A stretch of DNA of 23,957 nucleotides from an uncultured Lachnospiraceae bacterium (GTDB taxonomy: Bacteria > Bacillota_A > Clostridia > Lachnospirales > Lachnospiraceae): NCBI GenBank assembly GCA_947564305.1, contig CANOBT010000081.1:1-23957 (forward strand). The letters are read 5' to 3'. Positions 7,260 through 15,807 of this stretch are shown here, one piece after another. Within the stretch, counting starts at the first letter, position 1. Each line of letters starts with the position of its first letter. Position numbers and translations under genes: made by a program. The notes under the pieces were generated by a model that saw nothing but the letters and a program-made list of their open reading frames with translations, had not been told where the DNA came from and made no database searches.

Positions 7260-7272
7260 GATTTCTTTCCTT

Positions 7273-8742
7273 TTAATAGTAGTATGCATCCAGAATCTGC
7301 TTCGCAATCGGTACAGCCTTGGCTCCATCATTTCCGTCATACCCTTCTACGATCACACTGATGACCAGCTCTGGATTATCTACATTTGTGAATCCCATGA
7401 ACCAGGAATGTGTTTTTTCTCCGTCATCCATGCTGTATTCTGCCGTTCCGGTTTTCCCGGCAGCCGTATACACCTGCCCGCTCAAAAGCATTCCTGTTCC
7501 TTCGTCCACCACTGCACGCATATAATCCTTCAACTTTGCGGCCTCGTCCGATGTCATAAGCTTCCGATAGCTCTTTGGGACATTTTTACTAATCTCGGTC
7601 CCAGTATGGTTCGTCACTTTCTCCACCAGATAAGGCTCCATCAATGTGCCGCCATTTGCAACGGCTGCTGTAATCAATGCCATATGATACGGACTGACAA
7701 GGGTGTTCCCCTGCCCCATGGCCGTCATCATAATCTCTGGTTCCTTCGTATCCTTATCCACTGAGAACGAACTTTTTGTGTAATTCATGGCACAAGGCAG
7801 TTTCTTATTAAAGAGCAAATCCTCCGCTGTATCCCGGTAAGAAGTACGGTCCAAAGACAATCCGATGTTTGCAAAAGATGCATTACAGGAATTTGCCAAT
7901 GAACTCCTCAGATTCTCGGTTCCATGTACGATACTGTCAAAACAATGGATGGTTGTCTCACCATTCGTAATCTCGCCCGCACACTCATACATATAATTCT
8001 CATAATCCGTATGTTCCCGCATATATTCCAAGAGTGTTACCACTTTGAACGTAGACCCCGGTGCATAAGACCCCTGGGTGGCACGGTTCAGAAGCGGGCT
8101 GTTCTCTTCGTCCTCATTCAGATAATACCAATTCTCCTCAATCTGATTCGGATCATAGGATGGCTTAGACAGCATGACCAGAATTTTTCCGGTGGAAGCT
8201 TCCATCACCACAACTGCCCCTTTATTATCTCCTAATGCCTGATATGCCGCCTGCTGTAACCCTGCATCCAGGGTGGTCACCACCGTATCCCCCATATTTT
8301 TCTGATCTTGAAATTCGTTTTTCAGTTTTTCCAGAAAAAATGCATTGGAAGTTAAAAGCGAAAAGTTCTCTACCGATTCTAATCCTGTCTTGCCCAAATC
8401 TGCATGATTATATCCAATCACATGTGCAAAAACATCTCCATATGGATAATACCTGCTTTCAGAGCCATCCTCCGCAACATGTGTCTCTGCAAGAACATTT
8501 CCATTTCTATCGGCAAGATTTCCACGAATCACAACCTCTGCGAAATTATCCTGCCGTGCATTATAAGGGCTGTTCACAATATCCCTAGCCCTCACTGCAC
8601 TGAAATAAACGATATATCCCATCAACACTAGAAAAAGAAACACAAAAAAATACGTAATCCTAGCGAATTCTTTGTTTTGGAACCTCTTCGAATTTGGATT
8701 TTTGTTTTGTTCGTTTCTTGTCTGTCGATCCTCTCTGCTCAT
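7273..8742 (-). CDS. Class B penicillin-binding protein (peptidoglycan transpeptidase)
   Basis: The 489-residue protein has a short basic cytoplasmic N-terminus, one membrane anchor (about residues 29-50) and an extracytoplasmic transpeptidase domain. The three active-site motifs are intact: SxxK as STFK at 230-233 (catalytic Ser230), SxN as SCN at 285-287, and KTGT at 430-433. It cross-links peptidoglycan stem peptides and is the target class of beta-lactams. It is shorter than division PBP2b-type proteins and resembles the PbpA-like partners of SEDS proteins. It directly follows, and overlaps by 83 nt, an FtsW/RodA-type gene, as expected for a SEDS-bPBP pair. The ATG at 8742 has only a weak AGAGAGAG site; no later ATG or TTG avoids the overlap. 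Confidence 0.94.
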   Translation of the reverse strand: MSREDRQTRNEQNKNPNSKRFQNKEFARITYFFVFLFLVLMGYIVYFSAVRARDIVNSPYNARQDNFAEVVIRGNLADRNGNVLAETHVAEDGSESRYYPYGDVFAHVIGYNHADLGKTGLESVENFSLLTSNAFFLEKLKNEFQDQKNMGDTVVTTLDAGLQQAAYQALGDNKGAVVVMEASTGKILVMLSKPSYDPNQIEENWYYLNEDEENSPLLNRATQGSYAPGSTFKVVTLLEYMREHTDYENYMYECAGEITNGETTIHCFDSIVHGTENLRSSLANSCNASFANIGLSLDRTSYRDTAEDLLFNKKLPCAMNYTKSSFSVDKDTKEPEIMMTAMGQGNTLVSPYHMALITAAVANGGTLMEPYLVEKVTNHTGTEISKNVPKSYRKLMTSDEAAKLKDYMRAVVDEGTGMLLSGQVYTAAGKTGTAEYSMDDGEKTHSWFMGFTNVDNPELVISVIVEGYDGNDGAKAVPIAKQILDAYYY

Positions 8743-10291
8743 GATTCAACGCTCTCTCTCTTCTTGACTCCTCCTGTCCTGCTCCCATCACTCTTGGCCC
8801 GCCCGGACCTGTACCGCCTCGTCGGCGTTCTTCCGAACCTGAACCTCTTCGAGTTCTATTGGGTGCACTGTCTCTCAGGTCTGTTTCGGCACGGTCTGTC
8901 CGAAATCTCCGCTGAGCTTCCTGCTCTGCCCGAGCGCGCCGTCTCTGGGCTGTTCTGGCCGCCATCTCTCTTTTCCGCTGGAGCATCTCTTCCTCGTCCT
9001 CACGCAGAATATAAAGTCCCTGTATAATTCCAATCATAATCATCGTACTTAAAATAGAACTTCCTCCATAGCTGACAAGAGGTAAGGTCACTCCTGTAGA
9101 CGGAATAAACTTCGTCACCCCGCCGATTGTCAGAAACACCTGGAAAATATAACATGTTCCAAGTCCTAAGGCCACCAGTTTATAAAACCGGTTCCGGAGT
9201 TCCATGGCAATATTTAAAAACATGACATAGCAGCTTACACAAATTGCAATCAGGCAGAGTGCAAATATCACACCTAGTTCCTCTGCAATCGCAGAAAATA
9301 TAAAGTCGGTCTCCGCTACAGGAATCATCTCCGGGCTTCCCTGACACAATCCCATTCCAAACCAACTTCCTGTACCAATGGCAAACAAAGACTGGGCCAC
9401 CTGATATCCACCCTCACTATAGGATGCAAATGGGTCTTTCCATACCGATACACGCACCTTAATATGAGAAAACAGATGATATCCCAGCACAGCCGCCACA
9501 CAGCCTGCCCCAAGTCCTGCCCCGGCATATAACGGCTGGCTTGTCGCAACATAAAGCATCACCAGGTACACGACAAACAAAATCAATGCCGCGCCTAAGT
9601 CTGTAGATGCCACTAGAACCAGAACATGTGCCGCAGCCACAGCCGTCGTAATCACCACATTTTTAAATTCCGTAGAATTCTTTAAACTAGCCGCCACAAA
9701 AAACACGAACAAAATCTTCACAAACTCTGACGGCTGAATACCAAATCCCCCTATGGTAAATCCAAGTTTTGCCCCGCCTGATGTAACAGCAAAAACCGCC
9801 ACCAGCAAAAGTGCTCCAAATCCAACGGCTGCATAGATATACATCCAGTCCGCCAAAAATTTCATTTTTCGTATGAGCACCGGAACTATCAGGCCAAAAG
9901 CCGCACCTAACACAATAAAGATAAACTGCTTCACCGCACTATCATAGGACAGCCTTGTAATCATAATCAAACCTACACTTAACAGCATGCACATATTGTT
10001 TACGATCAGCCGGGATACATTCGGATAAAGCACCGAATATAGAAGGATGACCGCAAGCAGCAGTACGACCTGCACAGCATAGAAAAACAGCAGTTTCACT
10101 TCCTCTGTCTTCAGATACATAACTGCATAGGCCAGAAACTGCATCATAAACATCAGCACATTCTGCCGAACATACACACGCCTTTCCTCTTCCTCATAAC
10201 TCTGTGCAAAAATAGAGAAGCATGAAAAGGTATAGGCAACCATCAAAAGGATGATTAAATATTTTGATAACTCTACAATAATATTAATCAA
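8660..10291 (-). CDS. FtsW/RodA/SpoVE family SEDS peptidoglycan glycosyltransferase, long basic C-tail
   Basis: The 543-residue multipass membrane protein carries SEDS family motifs: GIQPSEFVKI (185-194), STDLGAALILF (219-229), ETDFIFSAIAEELG (327-340) with the presumed catalytic Asp329, and TLPLVSYGGSS (402-412). These proteins polymerise lipid II together with a class B PBP. Extra hydrophobic segments (about residues 8-125) precede the usual core. About 113 residues at the C-terminus form a polar Arg/Glu/Gln-rich tail, presumably cytoplasmic. Translation starts at TTG (10291), preceded by AGCAGGTGAAAAT; no usable ATG is nearby. Its end overlaps the PBP gene. It could be the division (FtsW), elongation (RodA) or sporulation (SpoVE) member; neighbouring zapA favours division, but sequence alone does not decide. 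Confidence 0.93.
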   Translation of the reverse strand: MINIIVELSKYLIILLMVAYTFSCFSIFAQSYEEEERRVYVRQNVLMFMMQFLAYAVMYLKTEEVKLLFFYAVQVVLLLAVILLYSVLYPNVSRLIVNNMCMLLSVGLIMITRLSYDSAVKQFIFIVLGAAFGLIVPVLIRKMKFLADWMYIYAAVGFGALLLVAVFAVTSGGAKLGFTIGGFGIQPSEFVKILFVFFVAASLKNSTEFKNVVITTAVAAAHVLVLVASTDLGAALILFVVYLVMLYVATSQPLYAGAGLGAGCVAAVLGYHLFSHIKVRVSVWKDPFASYSEGGYQVAQSLFAIGTGSWFGMGLCQGSPEMIPVAETDFIFSAIAEELGVIFALCLIAICVSCYVMFLNIAMELRNRFYKLVALGLGTCYIFQVFLTIGGVTKFIPSTGVTLPLVSYGGSSILSTMIMIGIIQGLYILREDEEEMLQRKREMAARTAQRRRARAEQEAQRRFRTDRAETDLRDSAPNRTRRGSGSEERRRGGTGPGGPRVMGAGQEESRRERALNHEQRGSTDKKRTKQKSKFEEVPKQRIR

Positions 10292-10329
10292 ATTTTCACC
10301 TGCTTTTAAAATTTAAAATCTACCGTCTT

Positions 10330-12819
10330 TTATAGAACTCCTCTACGAAAATGACCGCGCGTAAAGTTTTCCATCTTCAGGCCATATCCATCCTCGTTTA
10401 TAAAGATATGCCTGAACTCTTCGAGTACCTTACGTGTCGTCTGCCTGTCCTCCACTGAAAACTGAAGACGAAGCCGTAACGGGTGTATTTCCTCCAATGC
10501 TTTTCTCTCGTCAAACAAACATAGCGGAACCGAATTATAGATTATATTATAACAGTCCTTACACCGGTTTTCTACATAAAAATTGTTTTGATACCGATCT
10601 GTAAGAATCTGTATCCTCCTCTGCCCCTGACAGCCTTCCACAGTATTCATAATACATTGTGCACTGACCATCACCGGAAGATAACCATATACCACCATCT
10701 CCATATGCTCTGCCCCCAGCCTCAGGATTTCCTGCCGGTTCAGTTCAATCGGAACAGTAAACTCCTGAATCCCCTGCTTTTTCCAAAATGCTTTCGTGTG
10801 ATGGTTCATTACATAAAAGTTTTGATCTAAAATCACCTTCTCATCAACTTTCCCTTGATTCCACACTTTTTCTTTCTTTTTATTCACAATAGATTTCCAC
10901 AATCCATAGCTTTCATAATTCCGAAACAATATGCCATTCAAATGAACTGACGAACCATATTCCAACAGTTCTTCAAACCGGCCAATCGGAAGACTCCTGA
11001 TGATATGCGGCATGGCAAGATACACTTCTGTTCCCATTCTCTGTATCTGTTGTATCTTATCGCCAAACTCCTTAAAAAAGCCCTCTCCCGATGAACATCC
11101 AAATATTACACTGTCAATATAAAGCCGTGATATCCCTGGAAATGCACGGATCTCTTCAAACTGTTCCATAGTTTCCACTAATATGGAAAAATCGATTCTT
11201 CCTGTCCTATTCTTCTCTGACAGTGTATTCACCGCCGTTGAGGACTGTTCCCTGCAGATAAAAGGACTATTGGACTGATTTGTTCTATGGAACTGTCCAC
11301 AAATTCTCTGCCGCAGCATCTTCAAAGCGCTTCTGCGCAGCTCATTCATCTGCTGCATGGGCAGAAACACACCCTCCTCCAGTTCAATTTCCAGTTTTTC
11401 AAATACAAATTCCGTATTGCCGGTCTTTTCCATCTGTCTACGGACACGTGTTTCATCTAATGGACTTTTTTCTGCTTTTTCTACTAGTTTATCTGTGTAT
11501 GCCTGCACGGATATCTCCCCCATACATACCGTAAGCATAGCAGGTTTTCCTGATGCAAGACTTAAAAATCCATAAATTTTCTCTTGTATTTTTCCTGAAC
11601 ACAACTCCTTCAAATCTGTAAGCAGCCTCTCATTTTTTGTCCGGTACAAAATACTATCTTTTTTTAGATACATCCCTTTTGGCAAAGAAATTTTCACGCT
11701 GTTGTTTTTTTTATAGTCCTTCCCAAATGTATAATTCCCTTGTGCCGGAAAAGAAAGCACATCTCCTTTGTGAATATGTGTCAGTGTATATCCCTCGACT
11801 TCTCTGCCCTTTTGTACAAGTACCTTCACGGCTGCTGTTCCGGCATGGTTTGGTCGGCTGACTGAAATCATGTTCCTCCCATTTCTCTGGTGATAATAGC
11901 CGGTATGAAAACCTCCCCGGTTATATAAATCCATCAGGTTCTCTCTATCCTTCTCGCTCACTGCAAAACGCTCTTTACCCACTTTCTGGTAAAGGTCTAC
12001 ATATTTCCTATACATGGATGTCACACCTGCAACATACTCCGGCTTCTTCATCCGTCCTTCAATCTTAAAAGAATCAATCCCTGCCTCAATCAGCTCCGGA
12101 ATCAAATCCAATGTACAGATATCTTTTAAACTGAGCAGATATCCCTTCCTGCCGTCTATAGTATACGGCAGACGGCAGGGCTGTGCACACTGCCCGCGAT
12201 TCCCGCTTCGTCCTCCGATCAAGCTGCTCATCAGACACTGTCCTGAATAGCAGTAGCAAAGAGCACCGTGGACAAAACATTCTATCTCCATTTCCGTTTC
12301 CTGCTTCATGTGACGTATTTCATCCAGTGACAGTTCTCTTGCCGGTACCACGCGGACAGCACCACATTCTTTTAAAAATCCTGCCCCTTCTGTACCTGTA
12401 ATTGTCATCTGAGTACTGGCATGGATGTCCATCTTTGGAAACACACTCCTGATTTCCTCCAAAACTCCTATGTCCTGTACAATCACCGCATCTAGCCCGC
12501 CCTTGTAAAGAGGCTCCAAATAAGTATAAAGTACAGAGAATTCCTGATCCTTTACAAGAGTATTCACTGTGAGATAAAAACGAAGACCATGCAGATGTGC
12601 CTCGTCTATAGCCCTCAAAAGCTGCTCTTCGGTAAAATTCTTCGCATATGCGCGCGCACCAAAATAAGGACCGCCCGCATAGACTGCATCCGCCCCTGCC
12701 AGAATCGCTGCCCGGAAACTATCATAGGAGCCTGCCGGCGCCAAAATTTCCACGCATTGCCTGCTATTCTTTTTTGTTCCCCCTCTGCCACGACATCTAT
12801 TGTCCTGTCCCAAAATCAT
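10330..12819 (-). CDS. U32 'peptidase' family protein with DUF3656-like extension, probable RNA hydroxylation enzyme
   Basis: The 829-residue protein begins with a U32 family domain: EILAPAGSYDSFRAAILAGADAVY at residues 24-47, and FVHGALCYCYSGQC with C181, C188, C190 and C195, then C211 and C215 and the KIEGRMK motif. Cysteines of this block bind an iron-sulfur cluster in characterised relatives. Despite the old collagenase label, known members are hydroxylation enzymes: TrhP for tRNA wobble uridine, RlhA for 23S rRNA C2501, UbiU/UbiV for quinone synthesis. The long C-terminal region resembles the DUF3656 part found in RlhA-type proteins, so RNA hydroxylation is the best guess, not proven. 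AAGGAGTATTC precedes the ATG. It lies between zapA and the SEDS gene, 38 nt before the latter. Confidence 0.88.
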   Translation of the reverse strand: MILGQDNRCRGRGGTKKNSRQCVEILAPAGSYDSFRAAILAGADAVYAGGPYFGARAYAKNFTEEQLLRAIDEAHLHGLRFYLTVNTLVKDQEFSVLYTYLEPLYKGGLDAVIVQDIGVLEEIRSVFPKMDIHASTQMTITGTEGAGFLKECGAVRVVPARELSLDEIRHMKQETEMEIECFVHGALCYCYSGQCLMSSLIGGRSGNRGQCAQPCRLPYTIDGRKGYLLSLKDICTLDLIPELIEAGIDSFKIEGRMKKPEYVAGVTSMYRKYVDLYQKVGKERFAVSEKDRENLMDLYNRGGFHTGYYHQRNGRNMISVSRPNHAGTAAVKVLVQKGREVEGYTLTHIHKGDVLSFPAQGNYTFGKDYKKNNSVKISLPKGMYLKKDSILYRTKNERLLTDLKELCSGKIQEKIYGFLSLASGKPAMLTVCMGEISVQAYTDKLVEKAEKSPLDETRVRRQMEKTGNTEFVFEKLEIELEEGVFLPMQQMNELRRSALKMLRQRICGQFHRTNQSNSPFICREQSSTAVNTLSEKNRTGRIDFSILVETMEQFEEIRAFPGISRLYIDSVIFGCSSGEGFFKEFGDKIQQIQRMGTEVYLAMPHIIRSLPIGRFEELLEYGSSVHLNGILFRNYESYGLWKSIVNKKKEKVWNQGKVDEKVILDQNFYVMNHHTKAFWKKQGIQEFTVPIELNRQEILRLGAEHMEMVVYGYLPVMVSAQCIMNTVEGCQGQRRIQILTDRYQNNFYVENRCKDCYNIIYNSVPLCLFDERKALEEIHPLRLRLQFSVEDRQTTRKVLEEFRHIFINEDGYGLKMENFTRGHFRRGVL

Positions 12820-12896
12820 GAATACTCCTTAAATGAATACCTCCAAACCGAAAGTCTGATGACCTGCATACACATGAATGCCATTCCCTGCATTGC

Positions 12897-12924
12897 AGAA
12901 AAACTGCCGCCAGGCAGCTTTTCT
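12897..12924. terminator. Perfectly compact hairpin in the zapA-U32 gap
   Basis: Arms at 12897-12908 and 12913-12924 form a 12-bp stem (one wobble pair or mismatch depending on strand) with a 4-nt loop. The A-run and T-run are part of the stem, so it looks like an intrinsic terminator on both strands. Read on the minus strand it follows zapA, where it might partly end transcription or act as an attenuator before the U32 gene. Confidence 0.65.
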
Positions 12925-12966
12925 ACATACGTTCCTGATAATGCACCCGGCATGCCTTCGCAAAAA

Positions 12967-13377
12967 TCACTTCCTGCGGTTTTTCATCTCAGTTTCCAGT
13001 TTCACAATCTGCATCTGCAGATCATTATTCTCTTCCTTCATCTTGGCAAGTTCCTTTTCTGCATTCTCAAGCTTAATCTGAACAGATATCAATTCGTGCT
13101 TCAGGTCATACATCTCCTTGTCTTTCAGTTCAATATCGCTTTCCAGAGAATCCCCCTGCTTCTTCGCCTTAAAATAATCGTCTGCGATATTCAGAGCAAG
13201 GAGTACGTTGCGGGTATCCGCACTCTGCTTGCGGTAACCCTCACTATTCGCACATTCTGTAATCTTATGGTTCAGATACGAAGATACCTTTTGCAGATAT
13301 TCTTCACCTTCAAATCCGCTTAAAGTATAAACTTTCCCTCCAATCAGTACTTCTGTAAAATGCTTTGCTGAACTCAT
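12967..13377 (-). CDS. zapA: Cell division protein ZapA
   Basis: The 136-residue protein has the ZapA N-terminal domain (about residues 5-70: EVLIGGKVYTLSGFEGEEYLQKV, then a DTRNVLLALNIADDYF segment) followed by a long coiled coil (about 75-132, with KLENAEKELAKMKEENNDLQ). ZapA binds and bundles FtsZ filaments, stabilising the Z ring in the cytoplasm. An AAGGAGAGAAAGCT site precedes the ATG. A good promoter lies upstream (13407-13435), making it the likely first gene of the cluster running to 5223, which also carries a SEDS-PBP peptidoglycan synthase pair. The coiled coil is typical for the Firmicute form. Confidence 0.94.
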   Translation of the reverse strand: MSSAKHFTEVLIGGKVYTLSGFEGEEYLQKVSSYLNHKITECANSEGYRKQSADTRNVLLALNIADDYFKAKKQGDSLESDIELKDKEMYDLKHELISVQIKLENAEKELAKMKEENNDLQMQIVKLETEMKNRRK

Positions 13378-13406
13378 AGCTTTCTCTCCTTGCGTTTATT
13401 AATGTT

Positions 13407-13435
13407 ATTATAAACTATCCGACAGCAAAAACCAA
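13407..13435 (-). promoter_or_regulatory. Sigma-A-type promoter for the zapA cluster
   Basis: On the minus strand, TTGGTT (13435-13430) and TATAAT (13412-13407) are 17 nt apart, about 30 nt upstream of the zapA start. The position fits a short leader. Confidence 0.78.
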
Positions 13436-13531
13436 CTATTTTTTCAAGGAATTACCATATCTTTCCTTATATGATTATAATTCATAAGCAAATCAGACAC
13501 GGATTGTAACATATTAAAATCAAAAACTCTG

Positions 13532-14539
13532 CTATGATACTTCTCCGTCTGCGGATATCCCTAAATGAGCGTATGCCAACTCCGTCACCACCCGCCCTCT
13601 GGGAGTCCGCTGAATAAACCCATTTTTCAAAAGATACGGCTCATATACATCCTCCAATGTCCCTGCGTCCTCTGAAATAGATGCTGCCAGAGTATCCAGT
13701 CCCACCGGACCACCCTGAAAGCGCTCAATCATAGTCAGCAAAATATTGCGGTCAATACGGTCTAATCCATACTTATCTACATCCAGGAGATCCAGTGCAT
13801 AATCTGCCACAGACTGTGTGATCACACCATCATATTTCACTTGTGCAAAATCACGCACCCTCTTTAACAACCGGTTGGCAAGCCGTGGAGTTCCCCTCGA
13901 ACGTTTTGCAAGCTCTCTTGCCCCTCTTTCTTCAATGTCAACCTCTAACACCCGAGCGGAACGAAGGATTATTGTCGTCAGCTCCTCTTCCGTATAGAAC
14001 TCCAGATGATGAATGACTCCAAACCGGTCTCTGAGCGGAGCAGTCAGCATTCCTGCACGGGTTGTAGCTCCAACCAGAGTAAATTTAGGCAGATCCAAAC
14101 GGATGGAACGGGCTGTGGCTCCTTTTCCTATCAAGATATCAATCGCATAATCCTCCATTGCAGGATATAACACCTCTTCTACCTGCCGATTCAATCGGTG
14201 TATTTCATCCACAAATAAGATATCATTCTCCTGAAGATTATTCAAAATGGCTGCCATCTCTCCCGGCTTCTCAATAGCCGGACCAGATGTAATTTTAATA
14301 TTCACACCCATCTCATTAGCAATAATTCCTGCCAGAGTAGTCTTGCCCAGTCCGGGCGGCCCGTAAAAGAGCACATGATCCAAAGCGTCCCCACGCTCCT
14401 TAGCTGCGCTGATATAAATGCTCAAAGTCTGCTTTGCTTTTTCCTGTCCAATATAGTCTTTTAGAAGCTGAGGCCGAAGGTGATTTTCTATCTTGATATC
14501 CTCTTCCAAATTCTCTGTTGTAATAATTCTCTTTCCCAT
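13532..14539 (-). CDS. ruvB: Holliday junction branch migration ATPase RuvB
   Basis: The 335-residue protein is RuvB, the hexameric AAA+ motor that, with RuvA, drives branch migration of Holliday junctions during recombination and fork repair. Walker [10 protein letters not shown] is at 60-68, Walker B DEIHRL at 111-116, and the [18 protein letters not shown] sensor/arginine-finger region follows. The C-terminal winged-helix domain ends with a [20 protein letters not shown] motif. Length is normal. It follows ruvA by 77 nt on the same strand, with a hairpin in the gap. ruvC is not in the window; Firmicutes often use RecU or a distant ruvC instead. Confidence 0.98.
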   Translation of the reverse strand: MGKRIITTENLEEDIKIENHLRPQLLKDYIGQEKAKQTLSIYISAAKERGDALDHVLFYGPPGLGKTTLAGIIANEMGVNIKITSGPAIEKPGEMAAILNNLQENDILFVDEIHRLNRQVEEVLYPAMEDYAIDILIGKGATARSIRLDLPKFTLVGATTRAGMLTAPLRDRFGVIHHLEFYTEEELTTIILRSARVLEVDIEERGARELAKRSRGTPRLANRLLKRVRDFAQVKYDGVITQSVADYALDLLDVDKYGLDRIDRNILLTMIERFQGGPVGLDTLAASISEDAGTLEDVYEPYLLKNGFIQRTPRGRVVTELAYAHLGISADGEVS

Positions 14540-14559
14540 ATCATTCCCCTAATCCCCTA

Positions 14560-14611
14560 AGGAGCTATTATGGAAATAACTTAGTGATTAAATTATTTTC
14601 CTACAGTTCCT
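14560..14611 (-). repeat. Imperfect hairpin between ruvA and ruvB
   Basis: Outer arms AGGAGCT / AGTTCCT and inner arms GGAAATAA / TTATTTTCC form an interrupted stem filling most of the 77-nt ruvA-ruvB gap. There is no T-run, so it is more likely a stability or processing hairpin than a terminator. It lies upstream of the ruvB ribosome-binding site. Confidence 0.45.
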
Positions 14612-14617
14612 ATATAA

Positions 14618-15220
14618 TTAAAAATTTTTCAATGCTTCTTTCAGCACTTCTTCTACCGTAGCATTTTCCAGTTTTACTTTTTTTACTGCCTTTAAACTCT
14701 CTGTACTTCCATATCCCAAAGCAACCAACGCTTGAACCGCCTCTGACTGAACGCTTCCGGCAAGTTTCTCTGCCGGAACTGCTGAATCTTCTTCTCCTGC
14801 ATGATGCAGCATATCCTCAAGGTCTAACTTGTCCTTTAATTCAATAATCAATTTTTCCGCCGTTTTCTTTCCAATCCCCGGAGTAGCCGATATAGCTTTC
14901 ACATCCCCTGAGAGTACGGCAAAACGCAAATCATCTGCAGAAAGATGGGAGAGAATCCCTAACCCTCCTTTGGGTCCAATCCCGCTGACTCCAATCAGCA
15001 GCTTAAATACCGCTAGATCATCCCGCGTAAGAAAGCCAAATAACTGCATGGCATCCTCCCGGACATTCAGATATGTATGAATCTTTACTTCATTTCCGGT
15101 CTGCGGCAGCAGCCCCAGAGCCCGCTCCGGCATATATATTCCATAACCAATACCATGAACATCGACCACTGCTTTATCCTTCTCAATTGCCGCCAGATTT
15201 CCTCTGATATATGAAATCAT
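14618..15220 (-). CDS. ruvA: Holliday junction-binding protein RuvA
   Basis: The 200-residue protein starts MISYIRGNLAAIEKDKAVVD and has the usual three RuvA parts. An OB-fold covers about residues 1-62, with GIGYGIYMP. Two helix-hairpin-helix DNA-binding motifs follow, seen as GVSGIGPKGGLGILS and ATPGIGKKTAEKLIIELKDKL. A C-terminal three-helix domain (about 150-200, VQALVALGYGSTESLKAVKK) contacts RuvB. It forms the tetramer that clamps the Holliday junction. GAGGGGAG precedes the ATG. It sits upstream of ruvB and 100 nt downstream of the Gx membrane protein gene. Confidence 0.97.
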   Translation of the reverse strand: MISYIRGNLAAIEKDKAVVDVHGIGYGIYMPERALGLLPQTGNEVKIHTYLNVREDAMQLFGFLTRDDLAVFKLLIGVSGIGPKGGLGILSHLSADDLRFAVLSGDVKAISATPGIGKKTAEKLIIELKDKLDLEDMLHHAGEEDSAVPAEKLAGSVQSEAVQALVALGYGSTESLKAVKKVKLENATVEEVLKEALKNF

Positions 15221-15321
15221 ATGTACAACTCCCCTCTTATTTTCATGATAGACCCTCTTAATCTTTCCTTGTACCTGCGTATTCTGTTAACTGCACACAG
15301 ATCAACATACCGTACTAACCG

Positions 15322-15807
15322 CTATATATTCTTCAAACGCTTCAACACTTCATTTGCCACAATCCCAATCAGCAGCCCTGTGACAAGTCCCGATATCAGA
15401 AGAATCGGAAAATAATATCCTACCCGATAGGTTTCCACAGCAGCCATTGCTACAAGAAGCTGTCCCATATTGTGTGTCACCCCTCCGGCCGCACTGACTC
15501 CCATCAGACTGAAAGTCTCTGTCTTCTTTAGTAAGTTCATTACAAAGAGACTGAAAATGCCTCCTGCAAGGCTGTAAAAAATGCTGAATAGATTTCCAAA
15601 CAAAAAACCAGACAAAACAATTCTCACAACAGATAATAAAAGAGCCTCTTTTGCATTCCGTTTATACAGAAGAATCACTGTCATCAGATTTGCAAGTCCA
15701 AGCTTGATTCCCGGAATTCCGAATGAAAATGGAATCAATGTCTCTATATAGCTGAAAATCAAAGCTAACGCTGTAAACACACCAAAATATGCTGCCTTGT
15801 CTTTCAA
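15322..15807 (-). CDS. Gx transporter family / heptaprenyl diphosphate synthase component I-like membrane protein
   Basis: This 161-residue protein has about five hydrophobic segments and the family pattern KDKAAYFGVFTALALIFSYI, IPGIKLGLANL and GGVTHNMGQLLVA. It belongs to the group named heptaprenyl diphosphate synthase component I, now usually called Gx transporter, which resembles ECF substrate-binding subunits; its substrate is unknown. The start is TTG at 15807, preceded by GGGAGG with 7-nt spacing. Its first codon overlaps the stop of the NusG-II gene in TTGA, so the two are translationally coupled. A GTG 24 nt upstream is in frame but lacks this spacing. Similar genes often sit beside apbE, NusG-II and rnf genes, suggesting a job in redox cofactor supply (inference). 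Confidence 0.85.
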   Translation of the reverse strand: MKDKAAYFGVFTALALIFSYIETLIPFSFGIPGIKLGLANLMTVILLYKRNAKEALLLSVVRIVLSGFLFGNLFSIFYSLAGGIFSLFVMNLLKKTETFSLMGVSAAGGVTHNMGQLLVAMAAVETYRVGYYFPILLISGLVTGLLIGIVANEVLKRLKNI

